A DNA stretch of 64,000 nucleotides from Streptomyces hiroshimensis (lineage in GTDB: Bacteria > Actinomycetota > Actinomycetes > Streptomycetales > Streptomycetaceae). Below are positions 23,960-31,525 of this stretch, in pieces. The notes below the pieces were generated by a model. The model did no database searches. It saw nothing but the letters and a program-made list of their open reading frames with translations, and was not told where the DNA came from. Location: positions 254,889-318,888 of the forward strand of contig NZ_BMUT01000009.1 of assembly GCF_014650335.1 (NCBI RefSeq), given 5' to 3'. The position numbers and the translations under genes are program-made. Each line of letters starts with the position of its first letter. The first letter of the stretch is position 1.

Positions 23960-24658
23960 TCACGCGTCGCGGCGGGCAAGGACCAGCAGGTAGGCGAGGC
24001 CCGGCAGTTCTCTGCGCACGGTACGGACCGCGGTCACCGTGAAGCCGGCGCCGGCCAGCAGCTCCGTCGCCTCCCGCTCGTTGAACCAGCGCGACAGGCG
24101 GCCGTCCTCGGCGCGGTTCAGGACGCCCTCGGCGAGCTCCTCGGCGGTGGTGAACAGGCTGACGGCCAGCAGACCGCCGGGGCGCAGCCGCTGCCGCACG
24201 TTCGCCAGGTAGGGCGCGTAGTCCTCCGGGGCCTGGTGGTGGAGCACGCCGTTGTCGACGGCGGCGTCGAAGACGCGGTCGTCCGCCAGGTCGGCGAAGT
24301 TGCCGACCTCGAAGGCCGCCGCGGCGCCGTAGCGGCGGGCGATGTCGTCCCAGTCGGGGAGCCGTACGAGGTCGACGGCGGTGACCCGGTGGCCGGCGGC
24401 GAGCAGGAGCTCCATGTCCCGCCCGCGGCCCGCGCCGATGTCGATCACGGAGCCGCCCGGCGCCAGCTCCGTGCAGAGCAGCGGGACCAGCTCCCGCATC
24501 GCAGGCTCCTCGCTCCAGGAGTCCGCGCCGTCCTCGTAGCGGCGGACGAACGCCTCGCGCAGCACCTCGCGGTAGCCGGCGTGCTCCCCGGTGCCGGAGC
24601 CCGTACCCGTACCCGTACCCGTACCCGTACCCGTATCCGTTCCTGTGCCCGTGCTCAC
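23960..24658 (-). CDS. Class I SAM-dependent methyltransferase of the ATP-grasp operon
   Basis: 232 residues. After a Thr-Gly repeat head (encoded by a hexanucleotide repeat) come GYREVLREAFVRRYEDGA, motif I VIDIGAGRGRDMELLLAAGH, VTAVDLVRLPDW and FDAAVDNGVLHHQAPEDY, then LRPGGLLAVSLFT. This is a typical small-molecule methyltransferase (Methyltransf_25 type). GTG at 24658 overlaps the acetyltransferase stop as GTGA. The substrate is probably the operon's own intermediate; N-, O- or C-methylation is not distinguishable. Confidence 0.85.
   Translation of the reverse strand: MSTGTGTDTGTGTGTGTGTGSGTGEHAGYREVLREAFVRRYEDGADSWSEEPAMRELVPLLCTELAPGGSVIDIGAGRGRDMELLLAAGHRVTAVDLVRLPDWDDIARRYGAAAAFEVGNFADLADDRVFDAAVDNGVLHHQAPEDYAPYLANVRQRLRPGGLLAVSLFTTAEELAEGVLNRAEDGRLSRWFNEREATELLAGAGFTVTAVRTVRRELPGLAYLLVLARRDA
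24600..24648. repeat. Hexanucleotide microsatellite inside the methyltransferase 5' end
   Basis: Five or more copies of CCCGTA with degenerate flanking units encode a (Gly-Thr)n stretch at residues ~5-20. Copy-number change would alter the N-terminal tail in steps of two residues without a frameshift. Confidence 0.7.
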
Positions 24659-25323
24659 AGACCGCCTCGCTTCCTCTTCGCTGTCGCGTTCGTCGCCGCT
24701 TCCGTACCGGCCGCCGTCCGTGCCACGCCCGGCTTGCCCTTCGGGTGGACCTCGCTCTTCGGCGCCCACACCCGGCTCCCGGCCGGGACGTCGGCCGTCA
24801 CCAGCGCGTGCGCGCCGACCAGGCTGTCGTCACCGATGCGCACCGGGCCGAGGACGGACGCTCCCGCCCCGACCACGACGCGGTCGCCGAGGGTGGGGTG
24901 CCGTCGCTCGCCCGGCAGCCGGTGCCGGTCCCGCCACCAGCCGACCGCGCCGATCGTGACCTGGTGGTAGAGGGTGACGTCGTCGCCGATCACGGCGTCC
25001 TCGCCGATGATCACGGCCGCGCCGTGGTCGATGAACAGCCGCCGCCCGACGCGCGCGCCCGGGTGGATGTCGACCCCGCCGGACAGGAAGCGGCCGATCA
25101 GCGACAGGACGCGCGCCGCGACCCGGTGGCCGCGCGCGTGCAGCCCGCTCGCCGGCCGGTGCAGCCACAGGGCCGGCAGGAAGGGGGCGAGCAGCGCTTC
25201 GCCGCGCGTGCGCACGGCGGGGTCGCGGTCGGCGACGACCTTCAGGTCCTCGCGGAGGAGGCGCAGACAGCGGGGCAGGAGCGAGGGGGAAGGGGAGGTG
25301 GACGGAGACGGGGAGGGGCTCAC
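24655..25323 (-). CDS. Serine O-acetyltransferase-like protein (CysE family)
   Basis: 222 residues. Short helical N-region (LRLLREDLKVVADRDPAVRT), then the left-handed beta-helix hexapeptide core: GVDIHPGARVGRRLFIDHGA, VIIGEDAVIGDDVTLYHQVT, GERRHPTLGDRVVVGAGASV, then DDSLVGAHALVTADVPAG. The conserved catalytic His (IDHG) and the HP..GD segments of SATs are present. The N-terminal domain is short compared with E. coli CysE, as in Gram-positive SATs. It would make O-acetylserine from serine and acetyl-CoA, the activated substrate needed by the cysteine-synthase-like gene of the same operon. GTGA overlaps exist on both sides. Confidence 0.88.
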   Translation of the reverse strand: MSPSPSPSTSPSPSLLPRCLRLLREDLKVVADRDPAVRTRGEALLAPFLPALWLHRPASGLHARGHRVAARVLSLIGRFLSGGVDIHPGARVGRRLFIDHGAAVIIGEDAVIGDDVTLYHQVTIGAVGWWRDRHRLPGERRHPTLGDRVVVGAGASVLGPVRIGDDSLVGAHALVTADVPAGSRVWAPKSEVHPKGKPGVARTAAGTEAATNATAKRKRGGL

Positions 25324-25955
25324 GCCGCCACCTCCGCAGTCGCCCCGGCAACCGCGCTGCCGGCCCCGGCCCCCGCACCCCGGCCCCGCATCGCCCGCGT
25401 GAACGCCGCCAGCTGGTCCGCCAGCTCCTCGCACCGCGCGTGCACCGGGCCCGTCAGGTCCAGGGCCCGGTCGCCGCCTCTCCCCGAGGGCGAGAAGTCC
25501 GCGGAGACCGTACTGACCTGCATCGGCACCGCCCAGCCCTCTAGCGCCTTCACGACCTGGCGCAGCTGTTCACAGGCGGTGGCCGAGCCGCGCGGCCCGC
25601 CGGCGTGGGAGACCAGGCCGACCGCCTTGCCCGCGAAGGCGTCGGACGGCAGGAGGTCCACGGCGTTCTTCAGCAGCCCGGAGTACCCGGAGTGGTAGAC
25701 GGGCGTCCCGAGGACGAGCGCGTCGGCGGCGAGGACCGCCTCGATGAACTCGCGTGCCCGGCCCACGGGGTGGGGGGCCTCGCTCCAGTAGTGGTCGGGG
25801 TGGCTGCGCGGCAGGTCGAGCACGGCGAGGTCCGCGAGGCCGCTCTCGAAGCCGCGCTGTTCCAGGAGGCCGCCGATGTGCCCGACGAGGGCCCGGGTGT
25901 GGGAGCCGGCGCTCGGGCTCCCGGCGACGCACAGCACGTGCAGTCGGGCGGTCAC
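25320..25955 (-). CDS. NADPH-dependent FMN reductase
   Basis: 211 residues, flavodoxin-like: LHVLCVAGSPSAGSHTRALV is the FMN phosphate loop, then ADALVLGTPVYHSGYSGLLK and KAVGLVSHAGGPRGSATACE (SsuE/NADPH-FMN reductase signatures). It would supply reduced FMN to a partner oxygenase or reduce a small substrate directly; no flavin monooxygenase is in this operon. GTG overlaps the ATP-grasp stop (GTGA) and its own stop overlaps the acetyltransferase start, so it is translationally coupled. Confidence 0.9.
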   Translation of the reverse strand: MTARLHVLCVAGSPSAGSHTRALVGHIGGLLEQRGFESGLADLAVLDLPRSHPDHYWSEAPHPVGRAREFIEAVLAADALVLGTPVYHSGYSGLLKNAVDLLPSDAFAGKAVGLVSHAGGPRGSATACEQLRQVVKALEGWAVPMQVSTVSADFSPSGRGGDRALDLTGPVHARCEELADQLAAFTRAMRGRGAGAGAGSAVAGATAEVAA

Positions 25956-27193
25956 GACGCACCCACCGTTACCTGCACCAGGTCGTGCGCCTCTTCCGCC
26001 GCCTTCCGCGCCTCCGCGGCCGTCGCCGCCGTGGTGATGAGGAAGCCGAGCCGGTCGAAGTTGTTCCGGGCCGGCCGCACCTCCTGTCCGGGCCGGGCGT
26101 GCAGCATCACCTCGGCCGTGCCGGGGGCCTGCCGTGCCGCGTCCGCGCCGATGCCGGCGAGTACGCCGGATGCGGGTGCGGTGATCGCCCGGATGCAGCC
26201 CACGCCGCGCACCGGGGCGGGTGACGGGCTGCCGCCGAGGGCGAGTTCGACGACGTCGTGGTAGATGTTCCGCTCCAGGACGTAATTGATCATCGTGGGG
26301 ACGTAGCCGCCGATGAGCCGGCCGTTGATCTCGATGATCTGCGGCCCGTCCGGCCCGAGGACCACCTCGGTGTGGGTGTGCGCGCGGCGGACGCCGACGG
26401 CGGCGAGCGCGTCGGCGCACACGCGGACGACGGCCTCGCGCACGTCGTCGGCCAGCTCGGCGGGGAAGCAGCCGCCCAGCTCGACCGGGTGGGGCGCGGG
26501 GGCCAGCATGCGGTCCACGCAGCCGTACGGGGTGCTGACGCCGTCGACGGTCACCATCTCGCAGCTGACGACGGGGCCCGGGACGTACGCCTCCAGCAGC
26601 GCCACTCCGCTGCCGGCGACCCCGCGCCCGTAGGAGCGCGTGCCGGCGATGGCCTCCGCCAGCGCGGCGACCTCGGCGGCGTCGTTCGCGACACCGACGT
26701 GGAGCGAGCCGAAGCCGTCGGACGGCTTGACCACGACCGGGTAGCCGAGCTCCCCGGCCGCGGCCACGGCCTCCGCGACTGTCAGGGCCCGCCGGAAGGC
26801 CGGCTGCGGGACGCCCGCCGCGCCCAGGAGCTCGCGTACGGCGTGCTTGTCGCGCAGGCGCCGCATCACCGCGGCGCTCTCGAAGGGCAGGCCGAAGGCC
26901 TCGGCGACCTGTGCGGTGGCGGGCAGGTGGCCCTCGCTGAGGGCGAGCACGCCGTGCACGGGGTGCTTGCGGTGGAGCGTGCCGATGACGTCGAGCAGGG
27001 CGTCCGGGTCCGTGGTGGGGACTCCGGTGAGCAGCCGGGTCGGGATCTTCAGCGCCTCCTCGCCGCCTTCCGCGGCGAGGTAGGGGTCGAGGGAGTGGGC
27101 GACGAAGGTGACTTCGTGGCCGAGCGCGACGGCCTCGCTCACGACCTTGAAACCGGCTGTCGGGGTCGTCTCGACCAGGACCAGGTGGGCCAT
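25952..27193 (-). CDS. ATP-grasp ligase (amino-acid/peptide ligase type)
   Basis: 413 residues. N-terminal pre-ATP-grasp domain (LVLVETTPTAGFKVVSEAVA), then the ATP-grasp fold: RLRDKHAVRELLGAAGVPQP, YPVVVKPSDGFGSLHV with the ATP-binding Lys, SCEMVTVDG, and QIIEINGRLIGGYVP with the Glu/Asn Mg ligands. The C-terminal ~90 residues are the extra domain seen in BacD/carnosine-synthase-like ligases. Such enzymes join a carboxylate to an amine through an acyl-phosphate. With O-acetylserine-derived chemistry encoded next to it, a dipeptide or pseudopeptide product is likely. It starts 1 nt after the 37-codon ORF. Confidence 0.9.
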   Translation of the reverse strand: MAHLVLVETTPTAGFKVVSEAVALGHEVTFVAHSLDPYLAAEGGEEALKIPTRLLTGVPTTDPDALLDVIGTLHRKHPVHGVLALSEGHLPATAQVAEAFGLPFESAAVMRRLRDKHAVRELLGAAGVPQPAFRRALTVAEAVAAAGELGYPVVVKPSDGFGSLHVGVANDAAEVAALAEAIAGTRSYGRGVAGSGVALLEAYVPGPVVSCEMVTVDGVSTPYGCVDRMLAPAPHPVELGGCFPAELADDVREAVVRVCADALAAVGVRRAHTHTEVVLGPDGPQIIEINGRLIGGYVPTMINYVLERNIYHDVVELALGGSPSPAPVRGVGCIRAITAPASGVLAGIGADAARQAPGTAEVMLHARPGQEVRPARNNFDRLGFLITTAATAAEARKAAEEAHDLVQVTVGAS

Positions 27194-27194
27194 G

Positions 27195-27308
27195 TCAGCA
27201 CCCCCCGCCGGTCGTTACGTCTTTCGTGGTCGTTACGTCTTTCGTGGTTGTCGTGCTTGTCGCGGATATCGCGGCTATCGCGTTCGCTGCGGCGGCGTGG
27301 CGCGTCAT
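27195..27308 (-). CDS. 37-codon Thr-rich small ORF ending Gly-Gly-Gly-Cys
   Basis: ATG overlaps the stop of the cysteine-synthase-like gene (ATGA at 27305-27308) and the TGA stop is 1 nt before the ATP-grasp start. It therefore fits exactly between two coupled genes. The peptide starts MTRHAAAANAIAAISA, then a Thr run and two copies of TTKDVT (an 18-bp DNA repeat), and ends TTGGGC. Codon use is unlike its neighbours (ATA twice, AAA, GTA, ACA), which argues against long purifying selection. It may be a translational-coupling spacer, or a carrier/precursor peptide for the ATP-grasp ligase; nothing in the sequence decides. I recognise no family. Confidence 0.35.
   Translation of the reverse strand: MTRHAAAANAIAAISATSTTTTKDVTTTKDVTTGGGC
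27211..27246. repeat. Perfect 18-bp tandem duplication
   Basis: GTCGTTACGTCTTTCGTG occurs twice head-to-tail (27211-27228 and 27229-27246), between the cysteine-synthase-like and ATP-grasp genes. It keeps the reading frame of the 37-codon ORF. Confidence 0.85.
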
Positions 27309-28393
27309 CGTCCGAGCTGCTCCCACTCCTCGGGCGTCCCGGCGTCGGGAAGCACGGTGACGACCGTCGCGGAGGGCGGCAGGGCGGCGGCCGTCTCCTT
27401 CGCGGCAAGCCAGTTGGCGGCGGCGGAGCTGCCGATGCGTAGGCCGGTCAGGTCGTGGAACTCCCCCATGGCGGCGAAGGCGCGCGGGTAGGAGACGGTG
27501 CGGTGCTCGACCTCGGCGTCGTGGAGCGTCACGAACGGCTGCCGGATGCCGTGCCCCATGCCGCCGGACCCGGCGTACTTGCGCTGCCCGTTCGGCGGCT
27601 GCTCGCTGCCGTACGGGAGCTCGGCGGGGGTGACGCCGACGGCCCGGACGGCGGGGAAGCGTGCGCGCAGCGCCCGCAGGACGCCGACGAGGGTCCCGCC
27701 GGTGCCGATGGAGGCCACCCAGGCGTCCGGGACGCGGCCGCCGAGCTGCGCGGCGAGCTCGGCACCGGTGGTGCGCTCCTGCAGCAGGGCGTTGGCGGGG
27801 TTGCGGTGCTGGTAGAGCAGGGTCCACTCGGGCTCGTCGGCGGCGATGCGCAGGGCCTCGCGCACCACGTCGAGGAAGCCGCGCTCCTTGTCGACGAGGT
27901 CGACGCGCGCTCCGCGGGCGGCGAGGGTGTCGAGCAGGCTGCGGGGGCTCGCCGAGGACAGGACGAAGCGGGAGCGGACGCCCAGCTCCGCGCAGAGCTG
28001 GGAGAGGGCGTTGGCGAGGTTGCCGCCGGAGTACTCCAGGACGCGGAGCTCGTCGAGCGGGCGGTCGCCGTGCTGCTGCAGGGCGCTGCCGAGCAGGGCG
28101 TAGGCGACCCGGTCCTTGATGGAACCGGCCGGGTTCTCCCACTCGCACTTGGCGAGCACGGCCGCGCCACCGTCCGGGCCGGGAAGCTCGATCAGCGGGG
28201 TGTCCCCGAGCTCCTGGCCGAACTTCGCGTAGAGCGGGTACCGCTCCTCCAGGGCCGTGTAGTCCACGGACGCCGTGGCCCCGTCGAGACTGCCGGGAGG
28301 GTAGGGCGCTTCCAGCGGTTCGTGGTGGGAGGGAAGCGATGAGGAAGGGGGTGAGGGGGGTGCGGGGTCGTTGATGTCGCCGGCTTTATCCAC
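27305..28393 (-). CDS. Cysteine-synthase-like PLP enzyme (beta-substituted alanine synthase)
   Basis: 362 residues, fold-type II PLP enzyme. CEWENPAGSIKDRVAYALLG carries the Schiff-base Lys in SIKDR, EYSGGNLANALSQL is the substrate-carboxylate loop (SGGN rather than the usual SGNTG) and IGTGGTLVGVL is the phosphate-binding loop. The family swaps the acetyl (or phosphate) group of activated serine for a nucleophile. With an acetyltransferase in the same operon, it probably makes a non-proteinogenic beta-substituted alanine. The ~45-residue Pro/Ser-rich head is unusual. GTG start with GGGAGG upstream; first gene of the operon, downstream of a CRP-like site. Confidence 0.87.
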   Translation of the reverse strand: MDKAGDINDPAPPSPPSSSLPSHHEPLEAPYPPGSLDGATASVDYTALEERYPLYAKFGQELGDTPLIELPGPDGGAAVLAKCEWENPAGSIKDRVAYALLGSALQQHGDRPLDELRVLEYSGGNLANALSQLCAELGVRSRFVLSSASPRSLLDTLAARGARVDLVDKERGFLDVVREALRIAADEPEWTLLYQHRNPANALLQERTTGAELAAQLGGRVPDAWVASIGTGGTLVGVLRALRARFPAVRAVGVTPAELPYGSEQPPNGQRKYAGSGGMGHGIRQPFVTLHDAEVEHRTVSYPRAFAAMGEFHDLTGLRIGSSAAANWLAAKETAAALPPSATVVTVLPDAGTPEEWEQLGR

Positions 28394-28509
28394 CGTCAGC
28401 CTCCCTGAGCGATTAACAAGTGAAGCAATCCGCAGCGCAGTTCATTCATAAGCACTTGATCGGGCAGCGCGATCACCCTAGGCGGAATGGCGACTTGTAC
28501 TGCGGCGAT

Positions 28510-28525
28510 TGTGATTGCCGTCACA
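28510..28525. promoter_or_regulatory. Perfect CRP-type palindrome TGTGA-N6-TCACA
   Basis: TGTGATTGCCGTCACA matches the cyclic-AMP-receptor consensus spacing exactly. It lies 117 nt upstream of the cysteine-synthase-like start, in a relatively AT-rich promoter region. Streptomyces Crp is known to bind GTG-N6-GNCAC-type sites near secondary-metabolite genes, which this also satisfies. Confidence 0.6.
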
Positions 28526-28636
28526 TTTCCACGGAAAAGATGGCTGATTGCTTTCGGCGGGTACGGCGGGTAGTGGCAGGTGGAAGAATGAATCGGACGC
28601 TCAAGTTCCGCTTTGTGCAGGGCAGTTGAATATCCC

Positions 28637-28658
28637 GGCGGCGTGGCCTGGCGCCGCC
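28637..28658. terminator. Hairpin downstream of the AraC-family gene
   Basis: GGCGGCG (28637-28643) / CGCCGCC (28652-28658), 7-bp perfect stem, 8-nt loop, about 70 nt beyond the AraC stop and before the operon promoter. There is no T-tract, so terminator function is probable but unproven. Confidence 0.4.
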
Positions 28659-28728
28659 CGCCGACCGTAATTTCCGGCCACCTTCGCCGTATTCCTATGT
28701 TTGGGATCCGGGTAAGGATCCATTGGAT

Positions 28729-29712
28729 TCAGCCCGCGAAAACCGGCTGATCAGCCGCTTTGTTTCCCGCGTTTCCCGAGTTCCCCGCCCGGTACGCGCT
28801 CGGGCTCACCCCCCGCACCCGCTTGAACGCCGTGCTGAACCCGAACGGATCGGCATAGCCCACCCGGCGCGCGACGGACGCCAGCGTGGCGCCGGGCTCG
28901 CCGAGCAGATCCACGGCCAGCGTCATCCGCCACTCGGTGAGGTACGCCAGCGGCGGCTCCCCGAGCAGCTCGTGGAAGCGCTTGGCGAACGTCGAGCGCG
29001 ACACCCCCGCGACCGTGGCCAGCGAGGCCAGGGTCCACGCCCGGTCGGGGGCCTCGTGCATCGCGCGCAGGACGGGGCCCACGACCTCGTCCCCCAGCGC
29101 CCGGTACCAGGCGGGCGAGGCCGCCTCGGGCCGGTCGAACCAGTCCCGCAACGTGCACACCAGCAGCCAGTCCAGCAGCCGGTCCACCACGATCTGCCGC
29201 CCGGGCAGGCGCGCGGACAACTGCGACTCCAGATACCCGCGCATCGACGAGCAGTCGTGGTGGCCGTCCGGGACGACGAGCACGGGCGGCAGCACCTGCA
29301 GCAGCCGGCGCGGCACCTCCCCCGGCACGCGGTAGGCGCCCGCCATGAGCACCGTCCGCCCGTCCGCGCCCTCGCCGTCCACGCCCCCGTCGGCCGTGTC
29401 CGGGCCGCCGCCGTCCGCGTCCGGGCCGCCGCAGGACACCTCCCGCACCGGGCCCGCCGACCCTTCCGGCGAGGACGGGTCGTCCGTGAAGACGAACGGC
29501 TCCGGTCCGCGCACGATCGCCGTCTCGCCCGAGGTCAGCCGCCGCGGCCCGCCCTCCGCCGGAACGAGCCAGCCCTCGCCGCGCAGCGGTGCGCACAGGG
29601 TCAGGAAGGCGCCGTCGGTGAAGCGCAGGGCCCAGGGCGGCGACAGCACCGACCCTCCGAAGACCGCGCCGTTGGCGCGCACACCCCGCAACAGGTCATC
29701 GAAAGGGTCCAT
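28729..29712 (-). CDS. AraC-family transcriptional regulator with N-terminal cupin domain
   Basis: 327 residues. The N-terminal ~190 residues match the cupin_6/AraC-binding type (MDPFDDLLRGVRANGAVFGG, WALRFTDGAFLTLCAPLRGEGWLV). The C-terminal HTH_18 pair is clear: WTLASLATVAGVSRSTFAKRF, then FHELLGEPPLAYLTEWRM and RRVGYADPFGFSTAFKRVRG. An acidic Asp/Gly-rich insertion lies at residues ~98-120. It is immediately upstream of, and on the same strand as, the cysteine-synthase/ATP-grasp operon, so it is a candidate activator; neighbouring unrelated genes are also possible targets. Confidence 0.92.
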   Translation of the reverse strand: MDPFDDLLRGVRANGAVFGGSVLSPPWALRFTDGAFLTLCAPLRGEGWLVPAEGGPRRLTSGETAIVRGPEPFVFTDDPSSPEGSAGPVREVSCGGPDADGGGPDTADGGVDGEGADGRTVLMAGAYRVPGEVPRRLLQVLPPVLVVPDGHHDCSSMRGYLESQLSARLPGRQIVVDRLLDWLLVCTLRDWFDRPEAASPAWYRALGDEVVGPVLRAMHEAPDRAWTLASLATVAGVSRSTFAKRFHELLGEPPLAYLTEWRMTLAVDLLGEPGATLASVARRVGYADPFGFSTAFKRVRGVSPSAYRAGNSGNAGNKAADQPVFAG

Positions 29713-29750
29713 GGAGGGCACGATATGCGGCGCAACATGGGGGTGCCTTC

Positions 29751-29987
29751 CTATTTGCGGTGGCAGACGAACGTCTTGGTCCCGTCGTCGCCGGTCTGGA
29801 TGACGGCACATGCACAGCCTTCCGGACACCGGGGCGGTGCGGCGTGGGCGCTTCGCTGCCGGTCCGGGGGGTAGTTGCAGACGGAGCAGTACCACGTGGG
29901 CTTGTACGGGTAGGTCACGTCCCACCACATGGGGTTGCGGCAGTGCGGGCACCTGACCAGAGGGGGGCCGTTCCGACCAGCGTTCAT
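29751..29987 (-). CDS. Small zinc-ribbon-like protein
   Basis: 78 residues with paired cysteines: VRCPHCRNPMWW and WYCSVCNYPPDRQ form a CxxC...CxxC ribbon, and a second half, RCPEGCACAVIQ with a Cys near the C-terminus, could hold another metal. The first half matches small Streptomyces zinc-ribbon proteins of unknown function. No good Shine-Dalgarno precedes the ATG at 29987, so translation may be leaderless. It is divergent from the XRE/TPR regulator and 38 nt upstream of the AraC gene on the same strand. Function unknown. Confidence 0.65.
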   Translation of the reverse strand: MNAGRNGPPLVRCPHCRNPMWWDVTYPYKPTWYCSVCNYPPDRQRSAHAAPPRCPEGCACAVIQTGDDGTKTFVCHRK

Positions 29988-30130
29988 GGCGGCATGCTGC
30001 CCCAGCGGGCACGGCTTCGGGCCGGGTCCCGGAAGTTGTTCACCCGTTCGAGCCGCCACCCCGGTGCCGGCCACAGGGGGCACGGCTCGGCGGTGCCCAG
30101 GCCCCTGCAACCCCCTGCCTGCCGATGTCG

Positions 30131-30152
30131 GCTGCCCGTACGCTGCCCGTAC
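30131..30152. repeat. 11-bp tandem repeat upstream of the XRE/TPR regulator
   Basis: GCTGCCCGTAC occurs twice in direct succession (30131-30141, 30142-30152), about 25 nt before the regulator GTG and in the divergent promoter region. A binding-site pair is possible. Confidence 0.45.
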
Positions 30153-30176
30153 ACGTCGGCGTACGGAGGCGGTTCG

Positions 30177-31424
30177 GTGGACACCCTGGACTTTCCTGCA
30201 GAGTTGAGCACTGGCGAACGGATCCGGATTCTCAGGGAATCCCGCGGGATGAGCCGCGAAGTCCTCGCAGGCTTGTGCGGCCGGAAGGCGGACTGGCTCA
30301 AGAAGATCGAGACAGGGGAGCGGGAGCTCAATTCGCACTCGCTCCTGCTCAGGCTTGCTGCCGCGCTGCAGATCCCCGACCTGTCGATCCTGACCGGCGG
30401 TACCCCTGAGGTCGCCCAGCCGGTCCCCTTGGGACGGATCGATCACCCGACCATGCCCGCCATCTGGGCAGCCGTGATGAGCCGGAGCCTCGTGCCACTC
30501 ACTGGCGGGGCCGACGTACAAGGCCTGCAAGGGCTGCAGGGCCGGGTGGAGCAGACCTGGCGCCTGTGGCACACGTCCGGACGCAACCGCACCGAAGTGG
30601 GAGCGCTGCTCCCCGCGCTCATCCGGGATGCCGAGACCGCCGCCCGCACTCTGGAAGGGGCGCAGCGACGCACCGCTCTCGTCGCTCTCTCCGACGTGTA
30701 CCGGCTGACCGGGCAGGCGACGGCCTACATCGCGCCGGCCGAACTCGCCTGGGTCGTCGCGGACCGCGCACTGGCCGCGGCTCAGCGGGCCGACGACCCT
30801 GCCGCGATCGCCGCTGCGGCGTGGAACATGGGCAACATCCTCCGCGAGACCTCGTACCCGGAGGAGGCGCTGAGGGTCGTAACAGAGGCCGCGGACCTCA
30901 TCCGGCCCCATCTCGACGGATCCCCCGACGACTGGCGGGGGATCTACGGAGCGCTGCAGTTGCATGCCGCGGTGACCTGCGGCCGTGAAGGCCGCAAGGG
31001 GGACGCGTGGCGGTACTGGGACCGCGGGGACCAGATCGCCAAATCGCTGCCCGTCGCGTACGTGCACCCGAGCACGGTATTCGGGCGGGCCAATGTGGAT
31101 TTCCACGCCGTTTCCGTGGCCACGGACCTTCGGGCGTCCGGGGAGGCACTGTCGCTTGCCGATGACATCGACCCCGACGTGATGCCGTCGGCGGAGCGGC
31201 GCGCCCGCCTGTGGGTGGAGGTGGCGCGCGGACACCTCCTGCGCGGTGACCGGACGGCGGCTCTGCACGTGATGAAGCTCGCCCACGGGATCGCCTCCGA
31301 GACGGTGGCGTACACCCCGTCCGCCCGCGGCATCGCGGCAGACCTGTGGCGTACGGCGCCACGTGCTCTGCGCGGGGAGGCGGGGCGCTTGGCGGAGGCG
31401 GTCGGCGTGACAGCCGCGCTCTAG
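30177..31424 (+). CDS. XRE-family regulator with TPR-like C-terminal domain
   Basis: 415 residues. Helix-turn-helix at ~10-65 (GERIRILRESRGMSREVLAG, RKADWLKKIETGERELNSHS). The remaining ~330 residues are alpha-helical TPR-like repeats (ALVALSDVYRLTGQATAYIA, IAAAAWNMGNILRETSYPEE, ALQLHAAVTCGREGRKGDAW). This layout is typical of Streptomyces regulators that sit beside small peptide genes and respond to peptide or protein partners. GTG at 30177 has GGAGG 8 nt upstream. It is followed by a near-perfect palindrome and the small-ORF/methyltransferase operon, which it likely controls. Confidence 0.9.
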   Translation: MDTLDFPAELSTGERIRILRESRGMSREVLAGLCGRKADWLKKIETGERELNSHSLLLRLAAALQIPDLSILTGGTPEVAQPVPLGRIDHPTMPAIWAAVMSRSLVPLTGGADVQGLQGLQGRVEQTWRLWHTSGRNRTEVGALLPALIRDAETAARTLEGAQRRTALVALSDVYRLTGQATAYIAPAELAWVVADRALAAAQRADDPAAIAAAAWNMGNILRETSYPEEALRVVTEAADLIRPHLDGSPDDWRGIYGALQLHAAVTCGREGRKGDAWRYWDRGDQIAKSLPVAYVHPSTVFGRANVDFHAVSVATDLRASGEALSLADDIDPDVMPSAERRARLWVEVARGHLLRGDRTAALHVMKLAHGIASETVAYTPSARGIAADLWRTAPRALRGEAGRLAEAVGVTAAL

Positions 31425-31438
31425 AGGGACAGCCCCTG

Positions 31439-31463
31439 TGAGGGGGACAGATTGTCCCCCTCA
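31439..31463. promoter_or_regulatory. Near-perfect 25-bp palindrome, candidate XRE operator (or terminator)
   Basis: Arms TGAGGGGGACA (31439-31449) and TGTCCCCCTCA (31453-31463) flank the 3-bp centre GAT. A weaker GGGACAG copy precedes it at 31427-31433. It is 14 nt after the XRE/TPR stop and 62 nt before the first small gene. A 3-nt centre favours a dimer-binding operator over an RNA terminator, but both are possible. Confidence 0.65.
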
Positions 31464-31525
31464 CCCTCCGGCTGCCGCCCTACGGTCACTGACTGCCGGC
31501 GGAGGATCTGCAGTCAGGGGTTTTC

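Larger units (their letters stand above)
28394..28728. other. 335-nt intergenic promoter region of the ATP-grasp operon
   Basis: Markedly lower GC than its surroundings. It holds the CRP-type palindrome (28510-28525) and a hairpin near the AraC gene end (28637-28658). A 69-codon open frame at 28420-28629 has no ribosome site or recognisable family and is not called. No RNA gene was seen. Confidence 0.6.

Noticed and set aside
28420..28629. 69-codon ORF in the promoter region of the ATP-grasp operon
   Set aside because: No ribosome site and no family resemblance, and it contains the CRP palindrome; treated as non-coding.
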